From the NCBI GenBank assembly GCA_031961205.1, contig JAVRLS010000006.1, forward strand, positions 1 through 37,767: a stretch of 37,767 bases of DNA. Direction: 5' to 3'. Each line of letters starts with the position of its first letter. Within the stretch, counting starts at the first letter, position 1. A program made the position numbers and the translations under genes. This document shows positions 1-7,312 of this stretch, one piece after another. Source of the DNA: JAVRLS01 sp031961205. GTDB lineage: Archaea; Thermoplasmatota; Thermoplasmata; Thermoplasmatales; Thermoplasmataceae. The notes beneath the pieces were generated by a model. That model did not search any database and was not told the DNA's origin. It saw nothing but the letters and a program-made list of their open reading frames with translations.

Positions 1-1316
1 GTTTCGGTGGCATTCATCATATTACTGGAATTAACGGAGAACGCAACATAACTTGTTCCTGGATTTGTATTTACATTTAAGGAAATCATATTTGATGTCA
101 CGGAAACACTTAATTTTGCATTATAATAATGCACGTAAATACCCGGATTGGTGTCAATGTATATGTATCCCGGTCCAGTTGAATAGGTGTGGATTCCGTA
201 AATATTTACTGTATCAATTGCACTTTCGTTAGACATCTGAATTGCCCCGAACTGATTACTGTATGGAGGATCTACTATATATACCGTGGATTTTGAAGTT
301 TTAACCAAAATTGTGTTATTACCGGTAAGATTGGCAGAGATTATTGGTTGACCATTTACAAAGAATGCCTCGACTGGCATAATTGTATTGTTTAGATCTA
401 TCGTCTGTATTGATAGGTTCTCATAATCGTAAGGGGAACCGAGATAACCGTCCGGAACCCCGGTTGCAACCCACAGCTCATTATCAAGCCAGTTACTCAT
501 TAAAAGGTATGATGGATAATCCTTGTATGATGGTGTAGCCCTAACTATAAGGTTATTTATTGTAACTGCAATGGTATTGTTAACGACAAAGTTTGCCTGG
601 TTTCCATCATTATAGGATCCTTCCTGATAGTACGGTATTCCTGCACCTACCCAGGGGCCGCTTCCTCCAACTACGAATGCTGATATTCCAAAGCTAAGAT
701 CACCTGAGAAGCCGTCCGGAAACATTCCAGACCAGGGAATTATGATCTCTGTTGTATTGTTAACAGAACTGAATACAAATGAGCTCTGAATCTCGGTGGC
801 TAAAGGTGCTGAACTGCTGGTTATATAACTTGAGATTGAGAATGCTGCAGGTGTGGATGGGTCTGTGTTAAGACCAGCGAAATAAACGGCTGCAAAATAA
901 CTCATAGGTTCGGTGAAATTGATGTCTCTATTCCATAAATTCATATCGTCAATACTGTATGTTCCATAAATCGATTCGCTGACGTTTGTGAAAAATACCA
1001 TGAGGCTGTTCCCAGAAATATTTTCATTCACCCCTATAAAGAGATCCGTACTATTGTATGCAAGATAAAGTCCCATGATGTTATTGTTGATCCCCCATGG
1101 AGAAGACCTGTTGTTGACACCTATCTGGTATCCCTTGAAATTATCCTTGATGTTTCCAGTAATGTTTAAATTGCCATAAGAGACCGCTGCCATGGGCTGA
1201 ATCTTTCCCCCATGATCGCTACCAGCAGATGAATAAACTATACTGAACGCAGTCCCGATAAAAATAGCCGAGACCATAATAACAAGTGCCTTATTTCTTA
1301 AGGATGCTTTTTTCAT
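1..1316 (-). CDS. Secreted, heavily glycosylated surface protein (3' end outside window)
   Basis: The frame is open from an ATG at 1316 to the left edge (about 438 codons) with no stop, so the C-terminus is missing. The N-terminus MKKASLRNK followed by ALVIMVSAIFIGTAFSIVYS is a Sec-type signal peptide: basic n-region, then a hydrophobic core. The mature part is rich in Asn, Ser, Thr, Gly and Tyr. It has about sixteen N-x-S/T sequons, which is typical of glycosylated envelope proteins of cell-wall-less acidophilic archaea. Residues of roughly 80-100 (GLYLAYNSTDLFIGVNEN) resemble a strand pair of DOMON/CBM9-like sugar- or haem-binding beta sandwiches; this is only a resemblance. It could be an extracellular glycosidase accessory region or a structural surface protein. 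No catalytic motif is visible in the part present. It stands apart from the next gene and probably has its own promoter. Confidence 0.7.
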   Translation of the reverse strand, partial: MKKASLRNKALVIMVSAIFIGTAFSIVYSSAGSDHGGKIQPMAAVSYGNLNITGNIKDNFKGYQIGVNNRSSPWGINNNIMGLYLAYNSTDLFIGVNENISGNSLMVFFTNVSESIYGTYSIDDMNLWNRDINFTEPMSYFAAVYFAGLNTDPSTPAAFSISSYITSSSAPLATEIQSSFVFSSVNNTTEIIIPWSGMFPDGFSGDLSFGISAFVVGGSGPWVGAGIPYYQEGSYNDGNQANFVVNNTIAVTINNLIVRATPSYKDYPSYLLMSNWLDNELWVATGVPDGYLGSPYDYENLSIQTIDLNNTIMPVEAFFVNGQPIISANLTGNNTILVKTSKSTVYIVDPPYSNQFGAIQMSNESAIDTVNIYGIHTYSTGPGYIYIDTNPGIYVHYYNAKLSVSVTSNMISLNVNTNPGTSYVAFSVNSSNMMNATE

Positions 1317-1397
1317 GTTGAAACAAACCACATAATACTTAATAATTTTTTTCTATAAATGAAAACAACTTAAAATATATATCCTTAAAAAAGTAAT

Positions 1398-1411
1398 ATC
1401 CAGTACTGGAT
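1398..1411. promoter_or_regulatory. 14-bp perfect palindrome, possible operator
   Basis: ATCCAGTACTGGAT equals its own reverse complement. It lies about 82 bp upstream of the surface-protein start and just upstream of its AT-rich putative TATA region, where an archaeal regulator could act. No second copy was noticed in the window. The binding protein is unknown. Confidence 0.35.
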
Positions 1412-1465
1412 CAATTCCTGGCTATTTTTAAAGATTTTTAACAATTGATTACATACAGTATATAT

Positions 1466-1482
1466 ATCCCGTACGCCGGGAT
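1466..1482. repeat. Short inverted repeat (6-bp arms)
   Basis: The arms ATCCCG (1466-1471) and CGGGAT (1477-1482) are separated by five bases and flanked on both sides by TATA-rich sequence. It could be an operator or a hairpin in a transcript. Function is not known. Confidence 0.3.
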
Positions 1483-2076
1483 TATATACTCTTTGTGAAA
1501 CATGAAGATAGACATTATGCAACGAATGCCTTCTTCCCGACTCTCCTTACTGCTCAATGTGTACTGGAATATGAAACCTCTGTAGCCACTGTATTTAATT
1601 CAATGTAAAATAACGCCTCATCCGTAATAACAGAACCGCAACAGGTCCTGTGCTATTGGCTGACTAACGTAAGGCCATGATCCTTTATTTTACCACAGCA
1701 GGTAATACCCACTTACTTTTAAACAGCAAAAATGTTGCCAGCATATCACAGCATGAGGGTAATTTATTTCCCTATAAAACAGGAGTAAACAGTATATTAT
1801 CAAATATAGATTCTGAATTGACTGCCCGGGAATAGCTCTGCAATGCAAGTATATGGAGTAAAGTGTACGGTTAAATGATTCCCGGACCAGAATCAAGATT
1901 GTCATGAAGCCAAAGCAGCAGTGTATGAAATATTCGAATTGGAAATACGAAGGCGAAGGTAGGATAGAAAATGAATTTTTAGTTCTACAATGGTATTGAT
2001 TCCTCACTTACTTCCTGTAAAATTATGGTTCGATAAATTATCGACAGTTGACCGGTTTATAAACCACTGTCTCCCA

Positions 2077-3261
2077 TCAATAAGTTGGTCCTATTCGGTA
2101 AATCAGAAAATCATCCTGACCATTTTCTTCCGCCTTAGTTAACTTACCGCTTGCTACTTCCAAAACAAGCTTCTTCAATCTTTCCGAGGCCCCCTGAATG
2201 CTTTCATTTCCCTCCATAATACTCGATACGTCAAGATCAATGAAATCGTCCATATTTCTGTAGGTATCACGGTTTCCTGTAACTTTTATCACAGGTGCAA
2301 TGACGTTTCCTGTCGGCGTACCCCTCCCGGTTGTGAACAGGACAATATTGGCACCTCCTGCCACCTCACCTGAAACAGATTCTACATCATAACCGGGCGT
2401 ATTCATCAGGAAATGACCGTGAAACGCTGGAATTTCAGCGTACTGCAAAACCCCCGAAACTTTTGAGGAACCTGACTTCTTTATGGCTCCTAAAGATTTT
2501 TCCTCTATGGTTGTGATTCCCCCTGCTATGTTTCCGGGAGAAGGCTGCGCGGTTCTGAAGTCCGCATGCGCTTCTTCCTTAAGTTTTCGCTCAAAATCAC
2601 CGACCGTCTTAAGTATGGCCTCCCTGATCTCCGGACTCTGTGCCCTTTCTGCATAAAGATGTTCAGCGCCTATGAATTCCGGAACTTCTCCTATAATCGA
2701 AGTTCCGTGCATACCAACGACCCAGTCAGAAACTCTCCCTAAGACGGGATTTGATGCCATGCCGCTCGTGAAATCGGAACCTCCACATTCCAGCCCTATA
2801 GAAAGATATCCTGCATCCGCTTCTGTTCTCCTGCACTTAGAAGCTTCACTTGCCATTGTTTTTACCTTTTCAATTCCGCTTTCTATTGTGGCCATTCTTC
2901 CTGCATCCTGTATCTTTAGAAATGAAACGGGTTTGGTCTTCGATATTTCATCGGCCACGTGATCGTAGTCCACGCTTTCACAACCAAGGCTTATAATGAG
3001 AACACTGTGAACATTAGGATTTTTTCCTGTATTTATCAGTGTTCTTGTAGTCTGTTCGAGATCTGCGCCGGTTTGACCGCATCCGTATGGATTTCTCAGA
3101 GCTTTAACTCCACCATCCTGTGAGTTATAAAACCCTCCAGCTTCATCCAGAATTTTTTTTACAGTGAATTCTGAACATGTGACGGTCGGTATTATGAGGA
3201 TATGATTTCTTGTCCCGTAGCCGTTTTCCCTTTCAAATCCCATGAATGTGTCTTCACTCAT
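2077..3261 (-). CDS. uxaA: Altronate dehydratase large subunit (UxaA C-terminal family)
   Basis: This is the catalytic large domain of the UxaA/GarD dehydratase family, which converts D-altronate to 2-keto-3-deoxy-D-gluconate (KDG) plus water. Family features include the N-terminal GYGTRNHILIIPTVTCSE, NPYGCGQTGAD, ISLGCESVD, the LECGGSDFTSG segment, GNIAGGITTIEEKSLG, TPGYDVESVSGEVAGGANIVLFTTGRGTPTG and a C-terminal helix. At about 394 aa it has the usual length for a stand-alone large subunit. The ATG at 3261 is preferred to the upstream in-frame GTG at 3273: it overlaps the stop of the SAF subunit as ATGAGTGA and has a GGTGAGG ribosome-binding site. Context (uronate reductase, isomerase) supports altronate over galactarate or sulfolactate as substrate, but the family alone does not decide this. 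Confidence 0.87.
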   Translation of the reverse strand: MSEDTFMGFERENGYGTRNHILIIPTVTCSEFTVKKILDEAGGFYNSQDGGVKALRNPYGCGQTGADLEQTTRTLINTGKNPNVHSVLIISLGCESVDYDHVADEISKTKPVSFLKIQDAGRMATIESGIEKVKTMASEASKCRRTEADAGYLSIGLECGGSDFTSGMASNPVLGRVSDWVVGMHGTSIIGEVPEFIGAEHLYAERAQSPEIREAILKTVGDFERKLKEEAHADFRTAQPSPGNIAGGITTIEEKSLGAIKKSGSSKVSGVLQYAEIPAFHGHFLMNTPGYDVESVSGEVAGGANIVLFTTGRGTPTGNVIAPVIKVTGNRDTYRNMDDFIDLDVSSIMEGNESIQGASERLKKLVLEVASGKLTKAEENGQDDFLIYRIGPTY

Positions 3262-3547
3262 TGCCCTCACCACTCTTTCCCCTTATGCTGTCTAGATTAT
3301 GCGTGTGAACGTGATCCCCCTTCCTTATATCGGAAATGGCGACTCCAATTACTTGCCCGTATTTGATCACGCTTTCACCTCTTTTTATATCGCAAAGAGC
3401 CAGCTTATGGCCCTTTGGAATCCTGGAATTTGCGATTATTTCAACATTGGTGTCTCCATTGACTGTGACTTTTGTACCTGTTTCCAGATCATCAAGTGCT
3501 GTTGCTACATTGTCGTTTTCATCTATTTTAATTGCTTTCCCAGGCAT
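3254..3547 (-). CDS. Altronate dehydratase small subunit (SAF domain)
   Basis: This 97-aa protein is a complete SAF domain, the N-terminal module of fused bacterial UxaA. It includes NVATALDDLETGTKV, the central SRIPKGHKLALCDIKRGESVIKYGQVIGVA segment and the terminal GDHVHTHNLDSIRGK, whose His residues are typical of the family. In this organism UxaA is split: this gene precedes the large subunit and overlaps it by 8 nt, so the two are probably made in equal amounts by coupled translation and form one dehydratase. A TATA-like TTTATTTAAA about 23 nt upstream, plus a GGTGAT near the start, suggests its own promoter within the uronate cluster. Confidence 0.85.
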   Translation of the reverse strand: MPGKAIKIDENDNVATALDDLETGTKVTVNGDTNVEIIANSRIPKGHKLALCDIKRGESVIKYGQVIGVAISDIRKGDHVHTHNLDSIRGKSGEGNE

Positions 3548-3618
3548 TCATCAATCACCAGTTTTTAAATAAATTTCATTCACAACCGGATGAATGGTGG
3601 CTTTTAATCCGAGGGTTG

Positions 3619-4917
3619 CTAACGGTCATCCGTTTTATTGGAATGATTGATCTCGTATTTATACATGCACCTTTCTACGATAGAGCTATCGGTTGACATT
3701 GATTCTATGGCATCCCTTACCGTGATTTTTTCCGATCTGGCCAGGTATTCAGAAATAGCCAGCGTCATTTCAATGGTAACATTACTATAGAATCCGTTTC
3801 TCTTCCTGTAAGCCTCCATGAAATCACCTATTCTTATCCTCCACTTTTCCCTGATGTTGACGGCTATGGACGTGAGCTGATGATTCAACCACTCCTGCTG
3901 GAACCTCTGATCAGTTTCATTTATGAAATTATCCACAGTATCGATAGAAAGCCCTATTAAATCCCTAACATCATTCCAGTAACGGTGCACATTATCCATA
4001 ATACTGGAATCGCAGGAGGCTTCGAACACCGTTTTCAATCCCGCGCTTAAACCTTTGCATGCCATGTAAAGATGGGCCCCGTTGAGAATCCATAACTTCA
4101 TCCTCTGGTAACCTGCGAGATCATCAACAAGTTCAACTTCCTCCGCATCGTAGATCGGTAATGTATAAGAATTTCTATCAGAACCCTCGATCCACCACCT
4201 GCCATATTTCTCAGCCATGCATCCATAATGGTCAGAATAGCCTTCATTTTCCTCAAGAAAATGCAGCGTTTCCTCATCGGTGAGTGAGGTCACAATCCTG
4301 TCCACCAGTGTGTTCTTGAAAAGCACATGTTCCTTGATCCATCTTTCAAATCCATCTCCAAGATTCCAGACCTTTAACTGCCTGAAAATCCTTTCGACAA
4401 GCAGGTTTCCATTTCCAGATATAAGTTCAGTGGGAAAGACTGTGATGGGAGAATTTACGTTCGAGATAAATCTTCTATAAAGAAGTGATGTTATAATTCC
4501 TATGAATGTCCCCGGTACCAGAATCTCGCCGAAAGTTTCCTCATCAATCTGGTATCCGGCTTCAGTCGAATTTGTAATAATTCCCTTTAAATCCGGGCTT
4601 GTTGATATACTCATTATATTTTTCCATTCACTATCAAGAAAAAGTGGAACAACAAAATTAATTTCCAGTGCAGAGGCTTCTTTCTGATCCCTGAAAATAA
4701 TATTATATCTCCCTCCCTGCTTCTTCATACCGGCAATGTTTGCAGATCCGTTTTTTCTTATGTTTGTCATTGCAACAAGACCCTTCCACCCTCTGACCCG
4801 CATCTGGTAGATTATGGGATCGATCAGGGCTCTAAGCAATTTTCCCTCTCCTATCTGTAAAATTCTGATTTCTTCCTCTTTTGCAGGTATTCCCCTATCA
4901 ATGTACGAAACCTTCAT
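3619..4917 (-). CDS. UxaB-like uronate (tagaturonate/fructuronate) reductase
   Basis: A 432-aa member of the long-chain polyol/mannitol dehydrogenase family. The N-terminal EEEIRILQIGEGKLLRALIDPIIYQMRVRG matches the 'QFGEGNFLRAF' signature of altronate oxidoreductase UxaB. LWILNGAHLYMACKGL near residue 275 is the family's catalytic-region motif (K-x-x-x-N-x-x-H type, here with the lysine replaced in K-L-W-I-L-N-G-A-H spacing). The predicted reaction is NAD(P)H-dependent reduction of D-tagaturonate to D-altronate, or of fructuronate to mannonate. Its start overlaps the stop of the IolB-like gene by 4 nt (ATGA), and altronate dehydratase lies 71 nt downstream, which favours the altronate route. 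Mannitol or arabinitol dehydrogenase activity is the main alternative. Confidence 0.82.
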   Translation of the reverse strand: MKVSYIDRGIPAKEEEIRILQIGEGKLLRALIDPIIYQMRVRGWKGLVAMTNIRKNGSANIAGMKKQGGRYNIIFRDQKEASALEINFVVPLFLDSEWKNIMSISTSPDLKGIITNSTEAGYQIDEETFGEILVPGTFIGIITSLLYRRFISNVNSPITVFPTELISGNGNLLVERIFRQLKVWNLGDGFERWIKEHVLFKNTLVDRIVTSLTDEETLHFLEENEGYSDHYGCMAEKYGRWWIEGSDRNSYTLPIYDAEEVELVDDLAGYQRMKLWILNGAHLYMACKGLSAGLKTVFEASCDSSIMDNVHRYWNDVRDLIGLSIDTVDNFINETDQRFQQEWLNHQLTSIAVNIREKWRIRIGDFMEAYRKRNGFYSNVTIEMTLAISEYLARSEKITVRDAIESMSTDSSIVERCMYKYEINHSNKTDDR

Positions 4918-5726
4918 CGAGATTCAACCTCTCTGTATACCGGATCCATGAAGGGCTTCAGCTTACGTCCCTTTGGGCCAGCCATGAACCAGAGATAATA
5001 AAGGCTGTATCCTCCGGCACCGACAATAGGATGATATCCATCCGGGATGGCAAAGGCATCTCCAGATTTTACTATATATCCGCGATCTTCTGCATACTTT
5101 GAGGAGTAATGTACCTGGATGCCAAATCCCTCTTTAGGAGAAAGCTCATAGTAATATACCTCCTCAAATGGCAGTTCATCCGGGGGCCTATCCTCCGCGT
5201 GCCTGTGGGGAGGGTATCCGGACCACTGGCCGGGATCGTTTACTGTTTCCCCAAGTATCAGTCGATCAACCCGCCCATCAGCATTATCCACCAGAATATT
5301 TCTGACCGTTCTGTTCCACTGATTCTTGCCTCTCCTTACCACATCTACATCTTTACCATGGATCACAAATGGTGGGAAGTGCCTCTCTGAGACCGTTCTG
5401 CAGACAAGAATCTTGGAAGAGGAAGATTTTTCTGAAAGTTTTACAGAGTATTTTGAGTGTGTCGATACGTAAGCTAGATCAGCCGGTGCAGAGAATACAG
5501 AATCTCTGCCTCCTATTTCTTCAGCATCACCTGAATCTACGTTCACTGATACAGTTCCATTCAGAGGCACAATGGCAGCCTCCTCTTCATCCAGTTTACC
5601 TTCGTAACTATTGCAGTTACGATCAAGATAGAGGATCCCGAATCTTAAATAATTCAGGTGCTGGGCATTTCCGAAAACTTCTTCGTATCCCGTTTTGTTT
5701 TCATGAGTCGATTTATAATGAAGCAT
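4914..5726 (-). CDS. IolB/KduI-family ketol-isomerase, candidate uronate isomerase
   Basis: A 270-aa bicupin of the 5-deoxy-glucuronate isomerase (IolB)/KduI family. The C-terminal cupin carries the metal site: PPHRH (H174, H176), EEVYYYEL (E188/E189) and PDGYHPIVGAGGYSLYYLWFMAGP (H232). Length matches IolB. The ATG at 5726 is chosen over an upstream TTG at 5747 because a TATA-like TTTAATAA sits about 24 nt before it, as for a leaderless message, and because the length then fits. IolB normally acts in inositol breakdown, yet no other iol gene is nearby. It is instead co-transcribed with a uronate reductase (4-nt overlap) and altronate dehydratase. I infer that it isomerises glucuronate or galacturonate (or a deoxy-uronate) to the ketouronate used by the next enzyme. 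Domain call is strong; substrate is inference. Confidence 0.82.
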   Translation of the reverse strand: MLHYKSTHENKTGYEEVFGNAQHLNYLRFGILYLDRNCNSYEGKLDEEEAAIVPLNGTVSVNVDSGDAEEIGGRDSVFSAPADLAYVSTHSKYSVKLSEKSSSSKILVCRTVSERHFPPFVIHGKDVDVVRRGKNQWNRTVRNILVDNADGRVDRLILGETVNDPGQWSGYPPHRHAEDRPPDELPFEEVYYYELSPKEGFGIQVHYSSKYAEDRGYIVKSGDAFAIPDGYHPIVGAGGYSLYYLWFMAGPKGRKLKPFMDPVYREVESR

Positions 5727-5746
5727 AATATATTTAATAAAATTCA

Positions 5747-5754
5747 ATTATTAA
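5747..5754 (-). promoter_or_regulatory. TATA box of the uronate operon
   Basis: On the minus strand TTTAATAA is centred about 24 nt upstream of the ATG at 5726. This spacing predicts transcription starting at or next to the start codon, so this box decides the isomerase start. Confidence 0.45.
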
Positions 5755-6078
5755 AGATACCGCTGTTCCTGGTTTTTCATTCCAGAAGATTTTTTTCAGA
5801 AAAGATTGGAGATCTTCAAGAGTGGGATTCAGGGCAGATCAGAATCAATAAAAATTCCTGCTGATATAACACATTATGGCTGTGAATAATATTTTTTCAT
5901 CATTACCAGTGTATTGTTATAGTATACGCTGTAACTTCTTTTTGAAGTTTGAGTCCCTGTTTTAGTTAATTACATTGTTTTACGGCGGGCAATAGTAGGT
6001 TTCCTATAAGAGTTTTACAGATCAATTTAAATGTTAAGATAATAGTTGCTAATAGATTATAAATAACATGCTAAATAT
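5755..6078. other. AT-rich gap between uronate cluster and ROK operon
   Basis: No gene is supported in this stretch. It contains an imperfect inverted repeat at 5916-5935 (GTTATAG...CTGTAAC, with wobble pairs), which might be an operator or small hairpin. It also contains CTAAATATTTAG, a palindrome at 6071-6082 that runs into the end of the small cysteine-rich gene. Only short, low-quality frames were seen. Confidence 0.4.
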
Positions 6079-6303
6079 TTAGAAAAGCCTTGTCTGCGTA
6101 CTATCCTCCGAGACATGAAAATTATCGAGATCGAAAATATCATAAACTATCCTGTGTTTTTTTCCGATCTGTTCAAATGATCTGAAATTCATGCAAAGCG
6201 TGCATGGCGTCGGAAATGAGGCCGATAAATAGCATTTCCCATCTGAATAGAATACGCATTTCTCCACCGTTGATTTTTCACTCAATTTCCTCAGCCTTTT
6301 CAT
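6079..6303 (-). CDS. Small cysteine-rich protein (74 aa), unknown function
   Basis: I do not recognise a named family. From the ATG at 6303 the protein is 74 aa: a basic N-terminus (MKRLRKLSEKS), then four cysteines in CVFYSDGKC-x(8)-C-x(2)-C (TPCTLCMNF), a pattern fitting a small metal-binding or redox fold, and a charged C-terminal half. The start lies inside the end of the ROK kinase gene (26-nt overlap), so the two are probably co-transcribed and translationally coupled. A longer frame starting at 6345 would overlap the kinase more and adds no cysteines. Moderate confidence that it is a real protein rests on the cysteine pattern and tight coupling. Confidence 0.55.
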   Translation of the reverse strand: MKRLRKLSEKSTVEKCVFYSDGKCYLSASFPTPCTLCMNFRSFEQIGKKHRIVYDIFDLDNFHVSEDSTQTRLF

Positions 6304-7240
6304 AAAGCGGCACGGATATAGCCGCAAGATCGGATCCGTTTTCAAGGCCCTTCACGATCTTGAAGGGCCTGTACATGCTCTTGAATTCCTCGTTTATTGC
6401 GTCGTTGAGAGGCCCGAAAAGATCGTCGCCGGCCTTTGATATCCCGCCCCCTATTATCACAAGCTCGGGATCCAGTATATTTATGAGATTCACTATTCCC
6501 ACTGCAAGATAGTATATGGTTTCCTCAATTATAAGCTGGGAAAACATATCACCTTTATTCTTTCCTTCAAACACCTTTTCTGCCGTAATTTCATTCGGCC
6601 GCATCTTTGAGAAGAAGTTCGAGTCACGGACAGAATTTATGTTCTCGATCACGCGCCTTGCAATACCCTTGCCGCCTGCCAGGGCCTCAAGGCAGCCCCT
6701 CCGGCCGCATCCGCATGTCGGGCCATTGACCATGATGACTGTGTGGCCGAACTCCCCGGCCATACCGTGGAAGCCGCGGTACAGCTTTCCATTTATAAAT
6801 ATCCCGCCGCCTATCCCGGTGCTGAGAGTCAGGTATATGAAATCGCTGATGCCCTTTCCGGCCCCGAATATACTCTCGGCTATCGCAGCTGCAGTTGCGT
6901 CGTTTTCCAGGTATGTTTTCGTGCCGTAGTATTTCTCAAGCGGATCGACTATATTGAAGTCATTCAGCCCGAATATGTTTGGAGATGATATAACCGTACC
7001 AGATTTCGAATCCACAGGCCCTGCAAATATCACGCCGATCAAATCCGGCTTTTCCACGTGCGCCTTTTTCAGGGCCGCATCGCCCATTGTATATAATTCC
7101 TCTATAAGCCGCTTTTTTCCAAGATGCTTAACGGTAGGCATCCTTACATTTGAAATTATTTCGCCATTTTCATTTCCGACAACGGTTGATATTTTGGTAC
7201 CGCCCACATCATAACCAAGAATATTCAGTGACACATACAT
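6278..7240 (-). CDS. ROK-family sugar kinase (glucokinase-like)
   Basis: A 320-aa ROK kinase. It has the phosphate-binding DVGGTKISTVVG at the N-terminus, a second ATP motif LSTGIGGGIFINGKLYRG, the substrate-binding ENDATAAAIAE and GMAGEFGHT (catalytic EFGH), and the zinc-binding CGCGRRGCLEALAGG signature that defines the family. Length is standard. The likely reaction is ATP-dependent phosphorylation of glucose or a related hexose or amino sugar in the cytoplasm; sequence alone does not fix the sugar. A TATA-like TTTATAAA lies around 7256-7264, about 20 nt before the ATG, so the mRNA is nearly leaderless. The small cysteine-rich gene follows with an overlap, and chorismate synthase is 72 bp upstream in the same direction but has its own promoter. 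Confidence 0.9.
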   Translation of the reverse strand: MYVSLNILGYDVGGTKISTVVGNENGEIISNVRMPTVKHLGKKRLIEELYTMGDAALKKAHVEKPDLIGVIFAGPVDSKSGTVISSPNIFGLNDFNIVDPLEKYYGTKTYLENDATAAAIAESIFGAGKGISDFIYLTLSTGIGGGIFINGKLYRGFHGMAGEFGHTVIMVNGPTCGCGRRGCLEALAGGKGIARRVIENINSVRDSNFFSKMRPNEITAEKVFEGKNKGDMFSQLIIEETIYYLAVGIVNLINILDPELVIIGGGISKAGDDLFGPLNDAINEEFKSMYRPFKIVKGLENGSDLAAISVPLYEKAEEIE

Positions 7241-7312
7241 ATATTTGATCTTTATTTATAAAAGTGACGATTCCTGCACTTAATGGTGCTCAAAATTTTG
7301 AAACCGCTGCGT

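Larger units (their letters stand above)
1317..2076. other. 760-bp gap without a convincing gene
   Basis: The first part is AT-rich and must hold the promoter of the leftward surface-protein gene; TATA-like stretches lie near 1340, 1356 and 1376. Two short inverted repeats occur at 1398-1411 and 1466-1482. Between about 1500 and 2000 only scattered short frames exist. A 105-codon minus frame (1690-2007) has atypical composition, rich in Cys, His and Phe, and is not credible as a protein. The stretch may be a decayed gene or mobile-element relic, but no recognisable domain remains. Confidence 0.5.

Noticed and set aside
1690..2007. 105-codon minus-strand open frame
   Set aside because: Cys-, His- and Phe-rich composition unlike the genes around it, no domain, no ribosome-binding site or well-placed TATA box.
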